A stretch of DNA of 64,000 nucleotides from Marinirhabdus gelatinilytica (GTDB taxonomy: Bacteria; Bacteroidota; Bacteroidia; Flavobacteriales; Flavobacteriaceae): assembly GCF_003353425.1 (NCBI RefSeq), contig NZ_QRAO01000001.1, positions 620,001 to 684,000 on the forward strand. The letters run 5' to 3'. The notes under the pieces were generated by a model. It was not told the origin of the DNA and made no database searches. It saw nothing but the letters and a program-made list of their open reading frames with translations. Shown one piece after another: positions 17,148-24,786 of this stretch; position 1 is the stretch's first letter, and every line of letters begins with the position of its first letter. A program made the position numbers and the translations under genes.

Positions 17148-18958
17148 TCTAGTTTTTCTAATTTATATATAACGGTTGTTTCACCAGTTTCAGTACGCAC
17201 TTCATGGCAGGCCCTACAATCCAGAGAGGCGTGCTTGCCTTGTAGCGGGAAACGTGTATTACTGTGATCAAATTTTTCTGGCAACCAACTTGTTGTGACG
17301 TGACAACGGGTACATTGTGTAACCCCGTTTATGGCAAATTCATCTCCGTGGACATTATCATGACAAGAAGCGCAGTTAGTGTCTAAATTACTGAAATTTT
17401 GTGAGAATTGGGTGCTGTTTTCTACATTTTCAAAGTGACAAGCACGGCAGGATACATTATTGTGGGCTCCTGTAAGTGGCCATTCAGTTTGTGAATGGTT
17501 AAATGTAACTGAAGTCCAAGCATCACTCACGTGGCAGGCGGTACAATCGTTCTCAGGGTAGTATGTTGAAGCAATAAATCCTTCATGGATGTTGTTATGG
17601 CAATCTATACAATTTGTACCTAGATTGGCAAACTCCCATTTAGGGTCGTCTTCGCTCACATGGCAGGCAAAACATGGAGTAGCAACATGGGCACCCTCGA
17701 GGGGGAAATCAGATGTGTTGTGATCTTCAATGGTGAAGAGGGTAAACTCAAACCCTTTTTCCAAGCTGTGACATTCTCTACAGTCGGGGGTAACGCCATT
17801 TTCGGTGAAATCGCCTTCGTGGTAATCTGCATGACAATTCTTACATTCAGAAAAATCTATGGGGGTTGAAAAGCTTTCTTCGTGACATGCCCTACAGTCT
17901 ACGCCTTGGTGTTTTCCTTCCAATGGATAGTCGGTCACAGAATGGTCAAAGAAGCCCATGTCGTTAAGCGCTAGAAAACTTTCTTCATTGTGACATTTTG
18001 CGCAATCCTGTCCAAACTTGTTATCGTGAGGATCGGTGTGGCAAGCAACACAATTGTTTTCTTCCACATTTTTTCTATCCTGAAAAACAGTAGCTGCATT
18101 ATTTGTATTGGTATGGCAGGTAAAACAATCTATAGCTTTATGGCTCCCATTGAGGTCAAAATTGGTTACCGTATGGTTAAAGTTGCCCTTACCCATAAAG
18201 ATATCAAACCCATTTTCTACGTGGCATTGTTTACACTGCCCAGGCAAACTGCCGTTGTGAACGTCCTGATGGCAAGCTTTACAATCGTTAAATGCCAAGC
18301 CCGTAAACTGCTGAAATTCATTACCATTTTTTGTGGTAGTTTGGTGGCATTCCTTGCAATCTACCACTAGGTGTTGTCCCCGCAATTTATAGTCGGCTGT
18401 TTCATGGTTAAACTTGGTAACCGGTGTGAAGCCCTCCATACTATGGCACTGTAGGCAATCTGTAGGTAAGGTGCCTTGGTGAAAATCTTCGTGGCAGGAG
18501 AGGCATTTTTGGTTTAGTCCCAACCACGTATCGCTGTCGCTACGTAGTTTAGGGTCCGGAATATTTGTTGGGTTGTGGCAATCTCTACAATCTACTTTTG
18601 CGTGGGCACCCTCTAGGGTGTACCCAGTTCGATTATGGTTGAAATTATTGGTATCGAACCGAATCATATCAAAATTGCGCCCGTGGTGTTCGCTATGGCA
18701 CTCAAAACAGTTTTGCGCCTTTACGCGACTATTGGCATGCAAACCCCTATCTTGATTGAGGAGGGATTGTATTTCGTTATGGCAATCCAAGCATTTGGAG
18801 TCAGACACCTTAGCCCCAAGCTCGTGGCACAAGGTACAATTGCCCATGCCTTCCAGCTCACTGTGTGCCTTGGTAAGGTCTCCAGGTGAGATTTGGGCAA
18901 AAAGAGAGTGACTTCCCAGAAGGAAGCACAGTACAATATATGTTACACTTACTCGCAA
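17126..18958 (-). CDS. multihaem cytochrome c with 23 CxxCH motifs
   Basis: 610 residues, signal peptide MRVSVTYIVLCFLLGSHSLFA, TTG start 2 bases after the flavoprotein stop. I count 23 CxxCH motifs. A recurring module (F-x-H-x4-[FYW]-x-L-x-G-x-H, then CxxCH) appears seven or eight times, for example FNHSQTEWPLTGAHNNVSC, and supplies both proximal and likely distal His. This matches the doubled-CxxCH/cytochrome c7-like multihaem families. Soluble or peripheral periplasmic protein, no transmembrane segment after the signal. Together with the next gene it gives 42 predicted haems. The likely role is to carry electrons from the inner-membrane module to the 19-haem cytochrome and barrel. Confidence 0.9.
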   Translation of the reverse strand: MRVSVTYIVLCFLLGSHSLFAQISPGDLTKAHSELEGMGNCTLCHELGAKVSDSKCLDCHNEIQSLLNQDRGLHANSRVKAQNCFECHSEHHGRNFDMIRFDTNNFNHNRTGYTLEGAHAKVDCRDCHNPTNIPDPKLRSDSDTWLGLNQKCLSCHEDFHQGTLPTDCLQCHSMEGFTPVTKFNHETADYKLRGQHLVVDCKECHQTTTKNGNEFQQFTGLAFNDCKACHQDVHNGSLPGQCKQCHVENGFDIFMGKGNFNHTVTNFDLNGSHKAIDCFTCHTNTNNAATVFQDRKNVEENNCVACHTDPHDNKFGQDCAKCHNEESFLALNDMGFFDHSVTDYPLEGKHQGVDCRACHEESFSTPIDFSECKNCHADYHEGDFTENGVTPDCRECHSLEKGFEFTLFTIEDHNTSDFPLEGAHVATPCFACHVSEDDPKWEFANLGTNCIDCHNNIHEGFIASTYYPENDCTACHVSDAWTSVTFNHSQTEWPLTGAHNNVSCRACHFENVENSTQFSQNFSNLDTNCASCHDNVHGDEFAINGVTQCTRCHVTTSWLPEKFDHSNTRFPLQGKHASLDCRACHEVRTETGETTVIYKLEKLDCKDCHL

Positions 18959-18960
18959 AC

Positions 18961-20298
18961 CTATTTGTGTTTTTTTACGGTATAGCCAAATCGTTTGGTC
19001 ACCTCAACTCCGGCTCTTTCCAAAAAAGCGGTAGGCAGTAACCCTCCAGCAAATATATATACCAAATCATTAGGTACTTTTTTATCTCCTTCGGTTTCCA
19101 CATTAAAAATACAATTTTCTTCCGTTATTTCTGTAAGATTGGAATTAAAGACAACGTCCAGTTTTTTTTCATCAATGGCAGTTTTTATCTTCTCCCTGTT
19201 CTTGGGCTTCGACCTAGTAAAAGAGTCACTTCTGCACAGCAGGTGCACGTTGTTTTCCTCCATAAGTAGCATGGCGGCTTCCATGGCAGAATCACCCCCA
19301 CCCACTACAACTATGTTTTTACCTGAAATGAGTTCGGGCTCCAACAACCTGTAGGCTACCTTCTCAGTATCTTCACCAGGAATTCCTAATTTACGTGGGC
19401 TACCACGCCTCCCTATGGCAATTATTACATTATTGGCTAAATGTTCTTCTCCACTCGCGGTCACCACTTTAAATGTATTGTCTTTGAGTGGCGTAATGTT
19501 TTCCACTTTTGTGTTTTCTTGAATTGAAATGTTGTTTTCGGAAATTACCTTGTTCCATAGATCCAATAACTCCTTTTTGGAAGTGTCGTGAAGTTTCACC
19601 TTACCATGCAGGGGAAGGTGCATGGGGGAGGTCATTACTACTTTGGAACGTGGAAAGGTAAATACAGCGCCTCCCAAGGAGTCCTGCTCCAGTGTAATGC
19701 TGGAAAGCTCGTGCTTTTTTGCCGCTAGTGTAGCCGAGATACCAGCAGGTCCTGCTCCAATTACAGCGACATCCAGCACGTTTTGGGGGTTGGATTTATT
19801 GCTTTTTACAATACTATCCACGGCTTGTTGTCCTTGCTCCACACTATTTTTTATAAGTCCCATTCCTCCAAGTTCTCCTGCAATATAGATACCTGGGATG
19901 TTGGTTTCAAAATTTTGATTAACGTGCGGGAGCTCGACACCGCGCTCTTCTGTACCTATTCTAAGGGTTATCGCTTCCACAGGACAGGCGTGAAAACAAG
20001 CTCCGTGTCCAACGCAGTTGGAAGCATTAACAGCCTGCGCTTGGCCGTTTACCATCCCCAATATATCTTTTTCGGGACAGGCCTTAATACATGCACCACT
20101 ACCAATGCAGGCGTTGGGGTCTATATAGGGATGTAAGGAAACCGGCTCGTACAAGCCTTCTTCTTTGGCAATAGCCACCTTTTTGAGGGTTTGTTTGGTG
20201 GTTTTGTTTTTCTTCCGTAGATATATAAAGAATATAACAGCACAGAAAAGGAACACCGTCCCATACGTAACTAACTGTTCTAAAAAGACTGAATCCAT
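18961..20298 (-). CDS. membrane-anchored Fe-S/FAD NAD(P)-binding oxidoreductase
   Basis: 445 residues. Membrane anchor at about 10-27. Two ferredoxin-like motifs follow: CIGSGACIKACP (C64, C70, C74) and CVGHGACFHACP (C95, C101, C105). In both, the usual second Cys is replaced, by Ser67 and His98. Next comes TNIPGIYIAGELGG (about 132-145), a motif that normally closes the FAD domain of thioredoxin-reductase-like enzymes. Only after it does the FAD domain begin with GAGPAG (181-186), followed by the NAD(P) motif VVGGGDSAMEAA. No redox CxxC of true thioredoxin reductase is visible. Probable role: passes electrons between NAD(P)H, its clusters and the partner membrane cytochrome. It is 3 bases from the gene before and 2 from the gene after, a tight operon. 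Confidence 0.85.
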   Translation of the reverse strand: MDSVFLEQLVTYGTVFLFCAVIFFIYLRKKNKTTKQTLKKVAIAKEEGLYEPVSLHPYIDPNACIGSGACIKACPEKDILGMVNGQAQAVNASNCVGHGACFHACPVEAITLRIGTEERGVELPHVNQNFETNIPGIYIAGELGGMGLIKNSVEQGQQAVDSIVKSNKSNPQNVLDVAVIGAGPAGISATLAAKKHELSSITLEQDSLGGAVFTFPRSKVVMTSPMHLPLHGKVKLHDTSKKELLDLWNKVISENNISIQENTKVENITPLKDNTFKVVTASGEEHLANNVIIAIGRRGSPRKLGIPGEDTEKVAYRLLEPELISGKNIVVVGGGDSAMEAAMLLMEENNVHLLCRSDSFTRSKPKNREKIKTAIDEKKLDVVFNSNLTEITEENCIFNVETEGDKKVPNDLVYIFAGGLLPTAFLERAGVEVTKRFGYTVKKHK

Positions 20299-20301
20299 AA
20301 C

Positions 20302-21123
20302 TTAAAATATCCAACGGTATCCAAAGGTGAATGCCACTACTACGTGCACCACTACAATGACCAACATGATGATAGCAAAAGGCATGTGCGCTACATGCCA
20401 GTACCTAAAGAGTTTTTTCATTTGTTCCAAACGCTCTATTTTTTTTGAAAGGGAACGCTCCTTTTTCACTATGCTGAAGATGTTGCGCTGTTCGGTTTTA
20501 GGAACGCTATGTTCTTCGAGGGTGGTTTTCAAATCGCTTTTGGTGACGGCTTCTCCTTTGTTCTTATCAATAAAATTCAAGAAAAGAATGGCACTCTTTT
20601 CATCTAGATTATATTTTTCTGAAAGCACCGTTTGTATATCGGTCTGCGAATTTTTTACTTCCTGTAGGCTCAGTTCCCGTCCTTCGATAGTCCGTGGGAT
20701 CTGTAGGTATAAAAACCTGCCAATAACACCACTGGCAACCACTGCAACCATACTCCAAAAGGCTACGGAAACGATACCCCCAAACTTGAAAGCTGTATGG
20801 TACAGGATGAGTACAGGACCTAGACTGCATAAAAAAATATGGAATTCCAGTAAATACTTTAATCGAACCCACTTTCCCAAAATCGTGTAGCGTTTGTGCA
20901 AAATATAGATGAACACCCCAAAAAATATAAGGAAGGTCCCTATTACACCCAAACCTTGCCCGAATAGGCCACTGGGTTTGAACCAGCTGTGCCTTGGATG
21001 GTAAAAACGCTCTTCTAGGGGGGTACTGTAGTAGGAGTAGCCAGTATAGCCAAGATACACTGCAACGGCAACTACGATGAGTGCCATGGTCCAAATATAA
21101 ATAGTGTGTACGGTTTTGTTCAC
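20302..21123 (-). CDS. di-haem b-type membrane protein, first gene of the multihaem operon
   Basis: 273 residues from a GTG start. Predicted membrane segments near 9-28, 56-76, 91-112, 118-140 and 248-268, with a charged, probably cytoplasmic loop at 145-240. Two helices each carry a pair of His 14 residues apart: His95/His109 and His246/His260 (with His243 nearby). That is the geometry expected for two stacked b-haems in a four-helix bundle, as in ferric-reductase and cytochrome b-type proteins. I do not recognise a named family. Position and haem ligands suggest it moves electrons across the inner membrane between the flavoprotein or quinol pool and the periplasmic cytochromes. Promoter region with an Fnr-like palindrome lies 43-63 bases upstream of the start. 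Confidence 0.75.
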   Translation of the reverse strand: MNKTVHTIYIWTMALIVVAVAVYLGYTGYSYYSTPLEERFYHPRHSWFKPSGLFGQGLGVIGTFLIFFGVFIYILHKRYTILGKWVRLKYLLEFHIFLCSLGPVLILYHTAFKFGGIVSVAFWSMVAVVASGVIGRFLYLQIPRTIEGRELSLQEVKNSQTDIQTVLSEKYNLDEKSAILFLNFIDKNKGEAVTKSDLKTTLEEHSVPKTEQRNIFSIVKKERSLSKKIERLEQMKKLFRYWHVAHMPFAIIMLVIVVVHVVVAFTFGYRWIF

Positions 21124-21166
21124 AATTTTAGAGGTTTATGTAATAAACTAATGTACAATTTAATTA

Positions 21167-21186
21167 TTATTGAAATATATCAATAA
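21167..21186. promoter_or_regulatory. Crp/Fnr-type operator candidate in the divergent promoter of the multihaem operon
   Basis: Perfect 7-bp arms TTATTGA and TCAATAA around a 6-base centre. The core TTGAAATATATCAA differs from the Fnr consensus TTGATnnnnATCAA at one position. It lies in the 77-base gap between the GTG of the operon (minus strand) and the TTG of the DUF4097-like gene (plus strand). A near-consensus -7 element, TACATTAG on the minus strand, lies at 21148-21155. Confidence 0.5.
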
Positions 21187-21200
21187 AACAACTTAAGCCC

Positions 21201-21851
21201 TTGAAATCCTCAAGAAAATCATACAAAATATATGTCCAAGTATTTTTTTTGCTTTTTTGTATCACCATTGTAAATGCCCAAAAAACACTTTCCAGAAGTT
21301 ACTCCGCTTCAGGCATTGAAAACATCCTTATAGACGGCAATGGGGTTCATTTACTGAAAGTACGGGCTGCCAAGGTGAAGGCTATCTCGGTACGGGTACG
21401 ATTGGAAGGCGAAACTTCAGAAGAAATTGGTATAAAGGAACAGCTCAAGGGCGATAGATTGCAATTGGGTTTTGGGTCTTGGCCATTTGCCAAAATGTAT
21501 AACGATAAACTTTCGGCACATAAAGTTGTGAGTGTGGAAGTGGTTATCACAATTCCAGAAAATATGTTCGTTTCGCTCACTTCAAATACAACCGCCGTGG
21601 TAGCACAAGGAAAATTTAGGTTTTTGTACGTAGATATTGAGGATGAAGACTGCTTGCTCAAAAACTTTTTGGGAGGTGCCTCCCTAAAGACCAACAGAGG
21701 CCGTATAACCATAAAAACCCAACAACCACAGGTCACAGTAAAGGCAGCTTCAACCTATGGTACAGTTATAAATAGTGTGAAAACGGGAGGGAAATATCGT
21801 ATTACCGCAAAAAGTGTGCACGGTGATATTACACTACAACAAACCCAATAA
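21201..21851 (+). CDS. exported beta-helix-like protein, DUF4097/head-GIN type
   Basis: 216 residues from a TTG start; the N-terminus is a signal peptide ending IVNAQ. The body has repeating short strands with turns of the form LKTNRGRITIKTQQ, VKAASTYGTVINSV and ITAKSVHGDITLQQ, the signature of auto-adhesin/DUF4097 right-handed beta-helices. Periplasmic or surface; function unknown. It is divergent from the multihaem operon and shares its promoter region, and it precedes lspA by 34 bases. A connection with either is possible but not shown. Confidence 0.6.
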   Translation: MKSSRKSYKIYVQVFFLLFCITIVNAQKTLSRSYSASGIENILIDGNGVHLLKVRAAKVKAISVRVRLEGETSEEIGIKEQLKGDRLQLGFGSWPFAKMYNDKLSAHKVVSVEVVITIPENMFVSLTSNTTAVVAQGKFRFLYVDIEDEDCLLKNFLGGASLKTNRGRITIKTQQPQVTVKAASTYGTVINSVKTGGKYRITAKSVHGDITLQQTQ

Positions 21852-21858
21852 TATTCTT

Positions 21859-21866
21859 TATTTTTG
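21859..21866 (+). promoter_or_regulatory. -7 promoter element for lspA
   Basis: TATTTTTG is a full match to the Bacteroidota -7 consensus TAnnTTTG and lies 19 bases before the lspA ATG. No TTG is found at the usual distance upstream. Confidence 0.45.
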
Positions 21867-21885
21867 CAACTTCAATTTGTAGCGA

Positions 21886-22509
21886 ATGTCCCTAAAAAAA
21901 GCCATTGCAATCATCATACTGGTCTTACTTATAGACCAAGTTTCAAAAATATACATTAAGACCACTTTTATTCTTGGGGATGGTTTTGATGTGTTCTCGT
22001 GGTTCAAGATCCATTTTGTGGAGAACAAGGGAATGGCTTGGGGAGCTCAAATTCCAGGTGAATACGGAAAATTGATCCTAACACTGTTTAGGCTTGTTGC
22101 CATTGTAGGTATTGGGTACTGGTTGTGGGATTCGGTACGTAAAAATGCTTCGCGGGTGCTCATAGTATCCATAGCTCTTATTTTTGCGGGTGCTATGGGA
22201 AATATTATAGACTCTGTATTCTACGGCCTTATTTTCAGTGATAGCGCCACACAGGTTGCTACCTTTATGCCTCCTGAAGGGGGTTACGGTACCTTGTTTC
22301 ACGGTAAAGTGGTAGATATGCTATACTTCCCGTTATGGGAGGGCGTCTTACCAGAGTGGATACCTATCTGGGGTGGGAGTTACTTTACTTTTTTCGATCC
22401 AGTATTCAACATTGCAGATTCTGCGATAAGCATAGGCTTGGTGTTGTTGGTAATCTTTAACAAAAAGGCTTTTCCCAAGAAAAAGAAACTAGACGATACA
22501 GTGTCCTAA
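21886..22509 (+). CDS. lspA: lipoprotein signal peptidase (signal peptidase II)
   Basis: Inner-membrane aspartyl peptidase that cleaves prolipoproteins before the lipidated Cys. 207 residues, longer than the proteobacterial enzyme because of inserts, as usual in Flavobacteriia. Four membrane segments, the first at about 3-22. Catalytic aspartates are Asp109 in GNIIDSVFYG and Asp178 in VFNIADSAIS; conserved FVENKGMAWG is near residue 45. The window encodes several lipoproteins that would be substrates. Its stop overlaps the stop of the convergent histidine kinase gene by 4 bases. Confidence 0.96.
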   Translation: MSLKKAIAIIILVLLIDQVSKIYIKTTFILGDGFDVFSWFKIHFVENKGMAWGAQIPGEYGKLILTLFRLVAIVGIGYWLWDSVRKNASRVLIVSIALIFAGAMGNIIDSVFYGLIFSDSATQVATFMPPEGGYGTLFHGKVVDMLYFPLWEGVLPEWIPIWGGSYFTFFDPVFNIADSAISIGLVLLVIFNKKAFPKKKKLDDTVS

Positions 22510-23642
22510 AATACAATTGTAAAGGTAGATCCACGCTCTGGGCTACTATCCAACTGTACACTGCCCCCTAAAGCCTCAATCTTGTTTTTAAGCTGAAAGA
22601 GCTCTATGTTTTTACATGTGGTATAGGCAGTATTGGTCTTGGTAATGTCGAAAACCTTTTGCAGATCTTCTTCTCTGGAGTGTCCAATCCCGTTATCCTT
22701 AAACAATAGAGAGGAGCCTCTTTCACTTTCAAGACTAAAGATTTGAATGTTCAGGCTCCTTTCAGGATGTTTTCTTTCCATTGCCTGTAGTAGTAGCGTA
22801 TCGAATATGTACTCCAAAAAGGAAGGGATGTATTGAATGGAAGGTGCTTCAGAGAAATCTGTATAGAGTTGGATTGGCTGCTCCGATATTTTAGATGCAA
22901 GACGTTGCTTGGAAGCTATAATTGCATCTTCAAAACTTATTTCGGTCTTTGAAATTTTGGCAGTTTCGGTAACGCTAACTGTTTCACAAAGATCGTTAAT
23001 GGTCTCGCATAGCTCGTTAGAGATCCCTTTCAATAGGGAAAAAAGTTCTTTTGCTTCGGAAGTGTCTTTCGTATCTCCCAAAAGTTCTAGGGACATATTC
23101 AGGTTACTAGCGTGCGATTTAAGGTTGTGGGAGATAAGGTTGGCATATTCAAAAAGTCGAGAATTTTGTGATGCAATGGTCCTCATGGACTCTTGTAGCT
23201 GTGTCTCGCGCTCTTTTTCCTTTGTTATATCCTGAAAAACACCGTGTATCCCTACTATGTTACCTTTGTTGTCGTACTTTGGTTTTCCCATGACCCTGGC
23301 CCAAAATAGTTCTCCAGTTGTCTTTTTCATTTTCACGATTGTTGTGAAGGGAGTGCCTTGCGAACATTTAGTAAACGTAGCCATAACCCGCTCTTTTTCT
23401 TCTTCTGCATAGAATTCCAGCAGCATGTTCGTAGGGTTAAAGTCGCCAGTAATGTTCAGTATTTTCTTTCCCTCTGGGTCTATATAACTGGTCTTGTTTA
23501 TTGAGTCCACGCCGTAACCACCGGCACCTGTTAAAAGGGCTATTTCCTTGTAGTAAAAATTGTCGAAAGTTCTTGCTTTACTTGTAGTAGGGGAAATATC
23601 CTGCTGTAAAATTTTCTTTCTCTTTTGAGCTAAAAAATTCAC
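22506..23642 (-). CDS. PAS-domain sensor histidine kinase
   Basis: 378 residues from a GTG start; no signal peptide or membrane segment, so cytoplasmic. The N-terminal PAS/PAC domain (about 25-145) ends with GIHGVFQDITKEKE. A short coiled linker leads to the dimerisation helix with the phospho-acceptor His172 in LISHNLKSHASN, the variant without the usual proline that is common in Bacteroidota. The ATPase domain has the D-x-G-x-G box FKDNGIGHS and ends GSTFTIVF. No response regulator is adjacent, so its partner is unknown. The signal is probably sensed in the cytoplasm by the PAS domain. Confidence 0.85.
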   Translation of the reverse strand: MNFLAQKRKKILQQDISPTTSKARTFDNFYYKEIALLTGAGGYGVDSINKTSYIDPEGKKILNITGDFNPTNMLLEFYAEEEKERVMATFTKCSQGTPFTTIVKMKKTTGELFWARVMGKPKYDNKGNIVGIHGVFQDITKEKERETQLQESMRTIASQNSRLFEYANLISHNLKSHASNLNMSLELLGDTKDTSEAKELFSLLKGISNELCETINDLCETVSVTETAKISKTEISFEDAIIASKQRLASKISEQPIQLYTDFSEAPSIQYIPSFLEYIFDTLLLQAMERKHPERSLNIQIFSLESERGSSLLFKDNGIGHSREEDLQKVFDITKTNTAYTTCKNIELFQLKNKIEALGGSVQLDSSPERGSTFTIVF

Positions 23643-23712
23643 TTAATTAGTTGATTTTGGAGGGGCTAATATATATAAAATATTTTATTTGTGAGTATTT
23701 TCCTATAAAATA

Positions 23713-24147
23713 TTATTCCCCATAAGGAGCCAGATAATGAAATGGAGCAACCGGAATATTGCGCAACACCCAGTAAATTAAGGCAACGGCAAAGTAACCA
23801 TAGATAAACCAAGGTTTATAGAAAAGTTGGACCCTATGCGATTGTTGAAAGATGTAATTATAGATTTTGGTGCCCAAACCGTACATAACTAATGGTAACG
23901 ACAACACCATAAAAGGGTTGAGCCTAAACGCTGTATATAAGTTGAGATGAAGCAAATGGTGTATAGCTCTTTGCGAGCCACATCCCGCACAGTGATACCC
24001 TGTAAGAGATTTAAAGGGGCAACTCAAAAAAAAAGAATATTGCGTTGGATTAAAAGAAAAATACACCAGCAGCAATAAAAAAAACACAAAGCTGCTTGCT
24101 ATAACAATGGTGATACGTTTAGAAATTGGCCGCACCCTGAATTCCAA
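23713..24147 (-). CDS. DUF2752 membrane protein
   Basis: 144 residues from a TTG start that overlaps the CD225 gene before it by 29 bases. Hydrophobic segments near 11-30, 75-90 and 115-132. The DUF2752 signature is plain: CPFKSLTGYHCAGCGSQRA (Cys43, Cys53, Cys56), followed by HHLLHLN. The biochemical role of the family is unknown. It is commonly encoded beside CD225/dispanin proteins in Bacteroidota, as here. Confidence 0.85.
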   Translation of the reverse strand: MEFRVRPISKRITIVIASSFVFFLLLLVYFSFNPTQYSFFLSCPFKSLTGYHCAGCGSQRAIHHLLHLNLYTAFRLNPFMVLSLPLVMYGLGTKIYNYIFQQSHRVQLFYKPWFIYGYFAVALIYWVLRNIPVAPFHYLAPYGE

Positions 24148-24394
24148 AAATGATTAAGGCAACCAATATATAGAGCACAACCAACACACCGATAGAAACC
24201 GCACTGTATATAGACCATTTTTTGGCATCGTCCGCAGCTTTATGGGCCTCGGCGTGAAAGCCTTGATACCATAACTGCTCCACTTTGGAGGCCTTTATTA
24301 TAGCTACTATGCCTAGAGGCAAGCAACACAGTACAGTGCTTAAAATTGCCCATACCATATTATTGTCTGGTGGGGGTTGTTGGGTTGGGTTCAT
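24119..24394 (-). CDS. CD225/dispanin family membrane protein (copy 1)
   Basis: 91 residues. I take the ATG at 24394 (MNPTQQPPPDNNMV) because the family begins with such a short polar, Pro-rich tail; the open frame upstream crosses a terminator. Two hydrophobic segments (about 13-32 and 61-85) flank the conserved cytoplasmic loop with AHKAADDAKKWS. Related to eukaryotic IFITM/dispanins, which insert into membranes; the bacterial function is unknown. Probably co-transcribed with the DUF2752 gene. A close paralogue lies directly upstream. Confidence 0.85.
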   Translation of the reverse strand: MNPTQQPPPDNNMVWAILSTVLCCLPLGIVAIIKASKVEQLWYQGFHAEAHKAADDAKKWSIYSAVSIGVLVVLYILVALIIFGIQGAANF

Positions 24395-24421
24395 ACAGCA
24401 AATATAGGTTTTAATAAAAAT

Positions 24422-24446
24422 ACCCCCAAACACGATGCTTGGGGGT
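24422..24446 (-). terminator. terminator between the two CD225 genes
   Basis: ACCCCCAA pairs with TTGGGGGT around a 9-base loop. On the minus strand the stem is followed by a T-rich run, so it ends the transcript of the upstream CD225 gene. Confidence 0.8.
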
Positions 24447-24467
24447 TTAATAGTATCCTTAAAGGTT

Positions 24468-24740
24468 TTAGAATCCTCCCGCAGCAACTCCTGCAAAAAT
24501 TAGGATGATATATAATACCCAGAAAATAGCTGAGATTGCAATTCCCCAAATAGCCCATTTTTTTGCATCGTCGGCACTTTTTTGGGCGCCAGCGTGGTCA
24601 CCTTGTAGCCATAACGATTTTACCTTGGTAGACTTAATGATTGAAACTATGCCCAAAGGCCAGCAAAAAATGATACAAATAATGGCCCATACCAAGTTGT
24701 TGTCTGGTGGGCTGCCCGCAGGCATGTTTTGATTTTCCAT
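24468..24740 (-). CDS. CD225/dispanin family membrane protein (copy 2)
   Basis: 90 residues, ATG start. Same architecture as copy 1: polar head with PPDNNLVW, hydrophobic segment (about 17-36), conserved loop AQKSADDAKKWA, and second hydrophobic segment to the C-terminus. The two share most loop residues, so they are tandem paralogues, but a terminator between them suggests separate transcription. Confidence 0.85.
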   Translation of the reverse strand: MENQNMPAGSPPDNNLVWAIICIIFCWPLGIVSIIKSTKVKSLWLQGDHAGAQKSADDAKKWAIWGIAISAIFWVLYIILIFAGVAAGGF

Positions 24741-24786
24741 ATTGGTTGGTTTTTTAAGATTTGGTTAACAATATACAATGGAATTT

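Noticed and set aside
18961-20298. Thioredoxin reductase
   Set aside because: No active-site CxxC; Fe-S motifs and membrane anchor point to an electron-transfer enzyme.
13266-21123. Nitrite (NrfA) or hydroxylamine reductase operon
   Set aside because: No CxxCK motif, no NrfH-like anchor and too many haems; the barrel and flavoprotein do not fit.
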